Assembly: GCF_014841115.1 (NCBI RefSeq)
Contig: NZ_JACYTP010000019.1
Location: forward strand, 18,864 to 82,863
DNA: 64,000 nucleotides
Source of the DNA: Photobacterium arenosum
Lineage (GTDB): Bacteria > Pseudomonadota > Gammaproteobacteria > Enterobacterales > Vibrionaceae
Direction: 5' to 3'
In this document: positions 55,250-64,000 of the stretch, one piece after another
How the letters are laid out: every line of letters starts with the position of its first letter
Position numbering within the stretch: position 1 is the stretch's first letter
Notes under the pieces: generated by a model
The model's input: only the letters and a program-made list of their open reading frames with translations
What the model was told of the DNA's origin: nothing
The model's database searches: none
Made by a program: the position numbers and the translations under genes

Positions 55250-55275
55250 AAGGCAGCGTTAGGCTGCCTTACTTA
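55250..55275. terminator. Terminator between mneA and tusA
   Basis: Eight-base stem AAGGCAGC/GCTGCCTT with a short loop between convergent genes, followed by a T-rich ACTTATTTTT on the plus strand. Confidence 0.65.
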
Positions 55276-55291
55276 TTTTTGTAGCTTGTTG

Positions 55292-55540
55292 CTATGACTT
55301 GCCTTTGCGGATCAGGAAGCGGTATGGCAGTGAGTCTGTTTCCGCCGCCAGCAGCGTATGGTCCATAAACCGGCAAAAGCTGGGGATGTCTCTGGTTGTG
55401 GATGGGTCATCGGCCAGCACTAATAGTGTGTCGCCATCTGCCATCCTGCGAATAGTTTTACGCACCATCATGACAGGTTCCGGACAACGCAGTCCTTGTG
55501 CTTCCAGATTGTGAGTGGCGGATTCAAATTTCGTGATCAT
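55292..55540 (-). CDS. tusA: Sulfur carrier protein TusA
   Basis: Accepts sulfur from the cysteine desulfurase IscS and passes it on for 2-thiolation of wobble uridine in tRNA, the same nucleotide treated by MnmE/MnmG. The 82-residue product has the [13 protein letters not shown] motif with the sulfur-carrying C19, at the same position as in E. coli TusA, and the family's D-D-P-S-T-x-R-D-I-P-x-F-C segment. It is a single gene on the minus strand. Confidence 0.95.
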   Translation of the reverse strand: MITKFESATHNLEAQGLRCPEPVMMVRKTIRRMADGDTLLVLADDPSTTRDIPSFCRFMDHTLLAAETDSLPYRFLIRKGKS

Positions 55541-55676
55541 AGTGAAGCCATATCGTAAATGAGAGCCAGATCATACTCACGGATAATAAACAATCAACCG
55601 GGGGTTGGCAAAGGTAACAATTATGTGTAACTTAGTTAACAGCTTGTTAACCAATTTGTCATCGCGGGAGGTGGAG

Positions 55677-55859
55677 ATGATTACTCAGATGGATAGACTG
55701 ACTATTTACTGTGTGCTGTGCTTTATCGCTTTCTGCTCTATTGTACTGCGCAATGCAAATGACTTAACTCTCTTTTCGCTGGCAGGCTTAGTGGCCGCGG
55801 CGATCGGACTCTGGCTCGAGCTCTCTCATTCTCCTGAGCTTGAAGAAGAGGAAAGCTAA
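55677..55859 (+). CDS. Small membrane protein with acidic tail
   Basis: I do not recognise this protein. From the ATG at 55677, which has a strong GGAGG site five bases upstream, it has 60 residues. Two hydrophobic segments (about 8-25 and 31-48) are joined by a short R-N-A-N-D turn, and the tail is very acidic (P-E-L-E-E-E-E-S). A longer reading frame reaches upstream to 55605 but without a site. It is a single gene followed by a terminator, and looks expressed and conserved rather than accidental. Confidence 0.7.
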   Translation: MITQMDRLTIYCVLCFIAFCSIVLRNANDLTLFSLAGLVAAAIGLWLELSHSPELEEEES

Positions 55860-55898
55860 CTTTCACATCTACTACACTCCCCAGTTTTCTTGGGCTTC

Positions 55899-55925
55899 CC
55901 CGCTTTTATAGCGGGATTTTTTTTA
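55899..55925 (+). terminator. Terminator of the small membrane protein gene
   Basis: Stem CCCGCT/AGCGGG with a five-base loop, followed by A-T8. Confidence 0.9.
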
Positions 55926-55986
55926 TCCGGGGTACAGAAATAATCACCCGGCCCGTGTGGCAGACCGGGTGATGAGAGATGGTTTA

Positions 55987-56970
55987 TCAGGACAGTTTTA
56001 CGAGTGTACGCCCGGTGACCTGACCCTTAATAATGGCTTGGGCATATTCCGGTACTTGTTCCAGCGAAATGGTTTGTCCTGCTTGCTGATAAAAACTATC
56101 CGGCAGCAATTCGCTCAGACGCTGCCATGCCTGCTGGCGTTTTTCATATGGGCAATACACAGAATCGACCCCTAACAGCCGTACATTGCGCAGGATGAAA
56201 GGCATCACTGTGGTTGGTAAATCAAATCCGCCAGCCAATCCGCAGGCCGCGACCGCACCGTTATAATCCATTTGGGTCAGTACTTTGGCCAGGACTTTGC
56301 TGCCCACAGTGTCGACTGCGCCCGCCCAGCGCTGTTTCTCCAGCGGTTTGGCCGCTTCTTCCAGTTCACTGCGATCAAGAATGGAAGTCGCCCCCAGTTG
56401 TTTGAGCAGATCGCCATTTTGCGAAGCGCGACCGGTGACAGCGGCGATGCGATAACCCAGCTTAGCCAGGAGCGTTATCGCGACAGAGCCGACACCACCG
56501 CTGGCACCGGTGACCAGAATCTCGCCAGACTCAGGCGTGATACCCGCATCTTCCAGCGCCTGGATACAGAGCATAGCGGTTAAGCCGGCTGTACCGATAA
56601 CCATTGCCTGTTCGGGGTTTAAACCTGCCGGGAGGGGAGCCAGCCAGTCGGCTTTCACACGGGCCTGCTGAGCCATGCCGCCCCAGTGGTTTTCACCGAC
56701 GCCCCAGCCGGTCAGTACCACAGGATCGCCCGCCTGGTAGCGGTTATCACTGGAGGTGATGACAGTACCTGCAAAGTCGATACCCGGCACCATGGGGAAT
56801 TGGCGGATAATTTTGCCAGCGCCCGTGATAGCCAGGCCATCTTTGTAATTGAGCGAGGAATAGTCGACAGCCACAGTGACATCGCCGTCTGGCAGCTGGC
56901 TGCTGTCAATGTCACCAACATGAGCTTGGGTGGTGTTATCTTGCTGGTTGAGGATCAGTGCCTTAAACAT
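55987..56970 (-). CDS. AcuI/YhdH-type acrylyl-CoA reductase (MDR family)
   Basis: NADPH-dependent zinc-free medium-chain reductase. AcuI/YhdH members reduce acrylyl-CoA, a toxic intermediate of DMSP and 3-hydroxypropionate metabolism, to propionyl-CoA. The 327-residue protein has Y-S-S-L-N-Y-K-D-G-L-A near residue 38, P-G-I-D-F-A-G-T-V, the nucleotide-binding V-T-G-A-S-G-G-V-G-S-V-A (about 152-163), and the family ending G-R-T-L-V-K-L. It is a single gene, convergent with the small membrane protein gene. The exact substrate here is inferred from family. Confidence 0.85.
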   Translation of the reverse strand: MFKALILNQQDNTTQAHVGDIDSSQLPDGDVTVAVDYSSLNYKDGLAITGAGKIIRQFPMVPGIDFAGTVITSSDNRYQAGDPVVLTGWGVGENHWGGMAQQARVKADWLAPLPAGLNPEQAMVIGTAGLTAMLCIQALEDAGITPESGEILVTGASGGVGSVAITLLAKLGYRIAAVTGRASQNGDLLKQLGATSILDRSELEEAAKPLEKQRWAGAVDTVGSKVLAKVLTQMDYNGAVAACGLAGGFDLPTTVMPFILRNVRLLGVDSVYCPYEKRQQAWQRLSELLPDSFYQQAGQTISLEQVPEYAQAIIKGQVTGRTLVKLS

Positions 56971-57072
56971 TACGGTTCTCCGTGCTGGGAATAAGCGTCT
57001 GTTTGTGATTGTAATGAGTCAGAGTGTCTCATATATGAACATAAAACAACTTTTTGTCTGATTATGGATATA

Positions 57073-57098
57073 AAAAAGCCCGCGACAGGTGCGGGCTT
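57073..57098 (-). terminator. Terminator of the fadBA operon
   Basis: Stem GCCCGC/GCGGGC with a seven-base loop, followed on the minus strand by T6, about 20 bases after the fadA stop. Confidence 0.9.
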
Positions 57099-57119
57099 AA
57101 TCGGTGTTGTGATAACGGA

Positions 57120-60469
<3,350 letters not shown>

Positions 60470-60518
60470 GTTCTATCTCCGTGAATACCGGTTCATTGCC
60501 GGTTTGATTTTGACTGGT

Positions 60519-60535
60519 TTGGCCTCCAACCAGGT
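60519..60535. promoter_or_regulatory. Possible FadR half-site upstream of fadB
   Basis: On the minus strand, ACCTGGTTGGAGGCCAA matches the left half of the FadR consensus (ANCTGGTCNGAC) with one or two changes, but the right half poorly. It is part of a CTGGTT-N8-AACCAG inverted repeat about 45 bases before the fadB start. Confidence 0.35.
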
Positions 60536-60579
60536 TAAAGATTAGTCTGAACCTGTTGCAAAGGGATTTCAACACCTAT

Positions 60580-60597
60580 TTTAAACAATTGTTTAAA
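60580..60597. promoter_or_regulatory. Perfect palindrome upstream of fadB, PsrA-like operator candidate
   Basis: TTTAAACAATTGTTTAAA is an 18-base perfect palindrome, 110 bases upstream of fadB. The AAAC-N4-GTTT core resembles the operator pattern of PsrA, a TetR-type regulator of fatty-acid oxidation in several gamma-proteobacteria. Confidence 0.5.
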
Positions 60598-60963
60598 CTT
60601 TGATATTGGTATGTAACTGAAGTTGTTTTACGTAGCTTGTGTTTGACTTCTCTGTAGATTCCCTGGCATCTGAATTGTTTTTTTATGTTTTATATCAATT
60701 ATTTGTGTGATTGGTTAGCAGTGTGCCACCATGCCTTCTCGGTAAGCTTTCATCCATGTATAGCTCATGAAAGTGATAACAATGGCGTTACCTGTTGAAA
60801 TTTGTGCGGGCTGTGGCGAGCGATCGGCCAAACTCACTTTCATCACCAGAATGGAAAAGCATGCTTGATAGACGGCGATTCGGCTCTTTGTTGTTCGCTG
60901 TGAATCTGTGAGCGCGTTTATGCTATTCTTGCGCCTTTGTATGGCGTGATGTGAGCAGGCAAA

Positions 60964-61596
60964 ATGGATCAGGCTCCTTATCTAATACCAGCGGAACCCG
61001 TTGTTTTCGAACAAGAGATCAAAAAAAGCCGCTTCATTACCTATTTAGCCCACACATCTGGTGTGGAGGCGGCGAAAGCCTTTGTTCAGAGTATCAAATC
61101 ACGGCATGCAGATGCTCGTCACAATTGCTGGGCTTTCGTGGCTGGTCGCCCTGAAGATTCCATGTCATGGGGGTTCAGTGATGACGGCGAGCCCTCCGGA
61201 ACGGCGGGTAAACCTATGCTGGCCCAGCTCAGTGGCAGTGGGGTCGGTGAAATAACCGCTGTTGTCACGCGGTACTACGGCGGTATCCGGCTGGGTACGG
61301 GCGGATTAGTGAAGGCGTATGGCGGCGGGGTGCAGCAGGCGCTTGCTGTGCTCATCACCAAAGAAAAGGTCATTACTTCACCACTTTATGTCCGCTGTGC
61401 GTATAATCAGGTGCCTTTACTTGAGGCTGTGATCGCTGAGCATCATGCTGAAGTACAGCGCGCTGATTACGGGGTTGATGTCACTATGGACATTCTGCTT
61501 GATGCTCGCTTAGCCGAAACATTCAAGGCAGTGCTGATCAATCGCAGTGGCGGCCGGATTGTGATTCAGGACGCAGACAATATTTTGAAGAATTAA
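60964..61596 (+). CDS. yigZ: IMPACT/YigZ-family protein
   Basis: Protein related to eukaryotic IMPACT, of unproven bacterial function. The 210-residue product has the N-terminal IMPACT domain with I-K-K-S-R-F-I-T-Y near residue 19, A-R-H-N-C-W-A-F near 52, S-D-D-G-E-P-S-G-T-A-G-K-P-M and V-T-R-Y-Y-G-G-I-R-L-G-T-G-G-L. A smaller C-terminal DUF1949 domain follows. It lies 20 bases before trkH, as in E. coli and vibrios, and the three genes yigZ-trkH-hemG form one unit. Confidence 0.94.
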   Translation: MDQAPYLIPAEPVVFEQEIKKSRFITYLAHTSGVEAAKAFVQSIKSRHADARHNCWAFVAGRPEDSMSWGFSDDGEPSGTAGKPMLAQLSGSGVGEITAVVTRYYGGIRLGTGGLVKAYGGGVQQALAVLITKEKVITSPLYVRCAYNQVPLLEAVIAEHHAEVQRADYGVDVTMDILLDARLAETFKAVLINRSGGRIVIQDADNILKN

Positions 61597-61616
61597 AAGT
61601 GAGCGCCCGCTAGATT

Positions 61617-63074
61617 ATGCAAATTCGTTCCATTATCCGTATCGTTGGCCTGTTACTGGCGCTATTTAGTGTCACTATGCTGGTACCGGCCCTTATCGCC
61701 TTGCTGTACCGTGATGGTGCGGGTTTCCCTTTCGTGGTGACTTTCTTTATTTTGCTGGCGGGTGGGGCGGCACTCTGGCTGCCTAATCGCCATCAAAGGC
61801 GAGAACTGAAAGCCCGTGACGGATTTTTGATTGTTGTGCTGTTCTGGACAGTTATCGGCAGCGCCGGTGCTGTGCCCTTTATTTTGTCTAAGACACCGGA
61901 TCTTTCTTTTACTGATTCTTTTTTTGAGTCGTTTTCCGCACTGACTACCACGGGTGCCACCGTCATTGTGGGGCTTGATGAATTACCTAAAGCCATCTTG
62001 TTCTACCGACAAATGCTACAGTGGTTTGGTGGTATGGGGATCATTGTGCTGGCCGTGGCCATCTTGCCTGTCTTAGGCATCGGTGGTATGCAGCTTTACC
62101 GGGCTGAAATCCCGGGACCGGTCAAGGACAGTAAGATGACGCCCCGTATTGCTGAAACGGCCAAGACACTCTGGTATATCTATCTGACACTGACTGTTGC
62201 CTGCGCCGGGGCTTTCTGGGTGGCAGGGATGGATCTCTTCGATGCCATAGCACACAGCTTTTCGACCGTCGCTATTGGTGGCTTTTCGACGCACGATGCC
62301 AGTATCGGTTATTACAACAGTACTGCCATTAATATGGTCACTGTGGTCTTTCTATTGATCTCCGCCTGTAACTTTTCATTGCACTTTGCGGCGTTTTCCA
62401 ACCGTGGCCATAACCTGCGGACCTATTGGCGGGATCCCGAGTTCAAGGCTTTTCTCGTGATACAGCTGATCCTGCTGTTGATTTGCTATGGCATGCTAAT
62501 GAAGCACCAAACCTATGACACCTGGTGGGCAACGCTGGATCAGGCGCTGTTTCAAACTGTGTCTATCTCAACGACAGCCGGTTTTACCACAACCGGTTTT
62601 TCTGAATGGCCGCTTTTTCTGCCTGTATTGCTTCTGTTTTCTTCCTTTATAGGGGGGTGTGCAGGATCGACGGGGGGCGGGATTAAAGTGATTCGTATAC
62701 TGCTGTTGTTTTTGCAAGGCGTCAGGGAGCTCAAGCGCCTGGTGCATCCCCGTGCTGTGTATACCATCAAAGTAGGCAACAAGGCCTTGCCGCAGCGTGT
62801 GGTAGATGCGGTTTGGGGATTCTTCTCCGCCTATGCTTTGGTGTTTGTTATTTGCATGCTGGTTCTGGTCGGGACGGGAATGGATGAGCTGACGGCATTT
62901 TCGGCAGTCGCTGCCACCCTCAATAACCTGGGCCCGGGGTTAGGGCAAGTTGCCGTTCATTTCGGGGAGGTGAACGACGCAGCGAAGTGGACATTAATCG
63001 TGGCCATGCTGTTTGGGCGTCTTGAAGTTTTTACTTTACTGGTGTTATTCACCCCGACATTCTGGCGAAACTAA
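61617..63074 (+). CDS. trkH: Potassium uptake protein TrkH
   Basis: Channel-like membrane subunit of the Trk potassium importer, which needs cytosolic TrkA. The 485-residue product has about ten transmembrane helices with four selectivity-filter loops: T-T-T-G-A-T near residue 112, V-A-I-G-G-F-S-T near 222, S-T-T-A-G-F-T-T-T-G-F near 322, and N-N-L-G-P-G-L-G-Q near 440. The intramembrane S-F-I-G-G-C-A-G-S-T-G-G-G segment is also clear. It ends 10 bases before hemG. Confidence 0.96.
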   Translation: MQIRSIIRIVGLLLALFSVTMLVPALIALLYRDGAGFPFVVTFFILLAGGAALWLPNRHQRRELKARDGFLIVVLFWTVIGSAGAVPFILSKTPDLSFTDSFFESFSALTTTGATVIVGLDELPKAILFYRQMLQWFGGMGIIVLAVAILPVLGIGGMQLYRAEIPGPVKDSKMTPRIAETAKTLWYIYLTLTVACAGAFWVAGMDLFDAIAHSFSTVAIGGFSTHDASIGYYNSTAINMVTVVFLLISACNFSLHFAAFSNRGHNLRTYWRDPEFKAFLVIQLILLLICYGMLMKHQTYDTWWATLDQALFQTVSISTTAGFTTTGFSEWPLFLPVLLLFSSFIGGCAGSTGGGIKVIRILLLFLQGVRELKRLVHPRAVYTIKVGNKALPQRVVDAVWGFFSAYALVFVICMLVLVGTGMDELTAFSAVAATLNNLGPGLGQVAVHFGEVNDAAKWTLIVAMLFGRLEVFTLLVLFTPTFWRN

Positions 63075-63084
63075 GGAGAAGTGT

Positions 63085-63609
63085 GTGGAGAAGGTTTTAT
63101 TGCTGCACTCCAGTTGTGACGGTCAAACCATCAAAATCTTACGCTATATAGAGCAGCAGTTAGGTGGGCACTATCTGTGTGAGACCCAGGATATTCATCA
63201 GTCACCTGAGATTGACTTCACTCGCTATGATCGAGTGTTGATTGGTGCTTCCGTTCGATATGGCCATTTAAATAAAAAGCTGTACCAGTTTGTAGAGCAG
63301 AATCAGCAAGCTCTGGATAAACATATAACGGCTTTCTTCTGCGTAAACCTGACCGCGCGTAAATCTGGTAAGGATACGCCGGAGACCAGCGTCTATGTGC
63401 AGAAGTTCCTGCAAAAATCGCCTTGGCACCCCAAACTCTTGGAGGTATTCGCCGGAGCGCTGCGTTATCCGCGCTACAACTGGTTTGACCGAACCATGAT
63501 TCAACTCATTATGCGGATGACAGGCGGGGAAACCGATACGACAAAAGAAGTTGAATATACGGATTGGGACAGGGTTAGTGCTTTTAGCCGGGCATTCAAG
63601 CAACTTTAG
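63085..63609 (+). CDS. hemG: Menaquinone-dependent protoporphyrinogen IX oxidase HemG
   Basis: Flavodoxin-like enzyme that oxidises protoporphyrinogen IX in heme synthesis, using quinone. I start it at the GTG at 63085, where AAGGAG lies five or six bases upstream, giving 174 residues that begin M-E-K-V-L-L-L-H-S-S-C-D-G-Q-T. The FMN-binding loop S-S-C-D-G-Q-T, the G-A-S-V-R-Y-G-H motif and the long-chain insertion F-C-V-N-L-T-A-R-K typical of HemG are present. An upstream frame overlapping trkH is not used. An rRNA operon follows, as in E. coli. Confidence 0.94.
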   Translation: MEKVLLLHSSCDGQTIKILRYIEQQLGGHYLCETQDIHQSPEIDFTRYDRVLIGASVRYGHLNKKLYQFVEQNQQALDKHITAFFCVNLTARKSGKDTPETSVYVQKFLQKSPWHPKLLEVFAGALRYPRYNWFDRTMIQLIMRMTGGETDTTKEVEYTDWDRVSAFSRAFKQL

Positions 63610-63682
63610 TGGCTAAAAAGAGGTGCTTTTGGTGAGCTTTTGTTCGAAAAATAATAAAATCAAAAAAAACCTGAAAATGCGC

Positions 63683-63710
63683 TTGCGCCCTGAATTAAAG
63701 TCCCTATAAT
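63683..63710 (+). promoter_or_regulatory. rRNA operon promoter P1
   Basis: TTGCGC and TATAAT are separated by 16 bases. A GC-rich discriminator (GCCGCCTC) typical of stringently controlled rRNA promoters follows, and A/T tracts that could be an UP element precede it. Confidence 0.85.
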
Positions 63711-63798
63711 GCCGCCTCACTGAACGGGGTTACGGCAGAGAAAGCTGAAAACCAGAGGTTCACAGGAAAGTTGTTCTGAAATAGATTGAAAAAAGTGT

Positions 63799-63826
63799 TT
63801 GACACTGTTTTTCATTTCGATAGAAT
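63799..63826 (+). promoter_or_regulatory. rRNA operon promoter P2
   Basis: TTGACA and TAGAAT are separated by 16 bases, 116 bases after P1, with a GGCCGCCC discriminator. Confidence 0.82.
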
Positions 63827-63866
63827 GGCCGCCCTGTCCACGACAAGCCAATGGCAAGTCTGGCAA

Positions 63867-63878
63867 CGCTCTTTAATA
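63867..63878 (+). promoter_or_regulatory. rRNA leader boxA-like antitermination site
   Basis: CGCTCTTTAATA differs from the E. coli rrn boxA (TGCTCTTTAACA) at two positions and lies in the leader after P2. The 16S gene itself is not in the window. Confidence 0.75.
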
Positions 63879-64000
63879 ATTTGACCATGCAATCTGTGTG
63901 GGCACTCGACAATGATACAGTCATAAAAGATTTATCAGTGAACTGAGTGACCAATTGGTAGCACTTTTTATAAAAGAGTTACCGGCACAGTCAATTCGTT

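Larger units (their letters stand above)
60470..60963. other. 494-base gap between fadB and yigZ
   Basis: The left part must hold the fadB promoter and operators, the right part the yigZ promoter. A 28-codon frame at 60782-60868 contains C-A-G-C but has no clear ribosome-binding site. I see no RNA gene. Confidence 0.5.

Overview
The window is the replication-origin neighbourhood of a gamma-proteobacterial main chromosome. The likely family is Vibrionaceae. The order mioC-mnmE-yidC-yidD-rnpA-rpmH, then an amino-acid ABC transporter, then dnaA-dnaN-recF-gyrB, with ibpA, avtA and glyS/glyQ further on and a full atp operon and parAB-rsmG-mnmG on the other side of oriC, matches what I recall of Vibrio cholerae chromosome I. 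The fairly high GC of most genes would fit a Photobacterium-like or related genus better than a typical Vibrio, but that is inference. No 16S gene lies inside the window to settle it.

Layout, left to right. At 1-1.1 kb are the end of srkA and dsbA. At 1.1-2.0 kb is a small AT-rich patch with a membrane protein and a frame-broken DUF2059 gene. comM (minus) follows. At 3.8-10.4 kb is the branched-chain amino-acid operon ilvL-ilvG-ilvM-ilvE-ilvD-ilvA, with a leader peptide and attenuator. At 10.4-15.3 kb (minus) are an XRE regulator, glmS with its upstream DeoR-type regulator, and glmU. At 15.5-22.5 kb (minus) is the F-ATP synthase operon atpIBEFHAGDC. At 22.6-26.9 kb (minus) are parB, parA, rsmG and mnmG. 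oriC occupies about 26.9-27.25 kb, with DnaA boxes, AT-rich 13-mers and 17 GATC sites. At 27.3-34.5 kb (minus) are mioC, mnmE, yidC, yidD, rnpA, rpmH and a polar amino-acid ABC transporter. At 34.9-40.9 kb (plus) are dnaA, dnaN, recF and gyrB. At 41.0-45.6 kb is an acyl-CoA ligase / AidB-type acyl-CoA dehydrogenase pair with a divergent AraC regulator. Next come ibpA (heat-shock promoter and RNA thermometer), a GNAT acetyltransferase, avtA, a DUF1835 protein, glyS/glyQ, an OmpA-type lipoprotein, a manganese riboswitch with a MneA-like exporter, tusA, a small membrane protein, an AcuI-like reductase, fadA/fadB, yigZ, trkH and hemG. The right edge holds the tandem promoters and leader of an rRNA operon whose 16S gene starts beyond the window.

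Two themes run through the region. The first is replication and segregation: oriC, dnaA with its own GATC cluster and DnaA boxes, parA/parB, and four parS sites matching the 16-bp consensus at 15 or 16 positions, at 46.4, 48.6 and 50.2 kb. The second is RNA-level control: the ilv attenuator, a ROSE-like thermometer, a yybP-ykoY riboswitch and several intercistronic hairpins. The least ordinary items are the DUF2059 gene broken at two homopolymers, one of them a perfect A AAA AAG slippery heptamer; the unassigned regulators with their palindromes; and the DUF1835 gene flanked by parS sites. I found no CRISPR array, insertion sequence, prophage or defence system.
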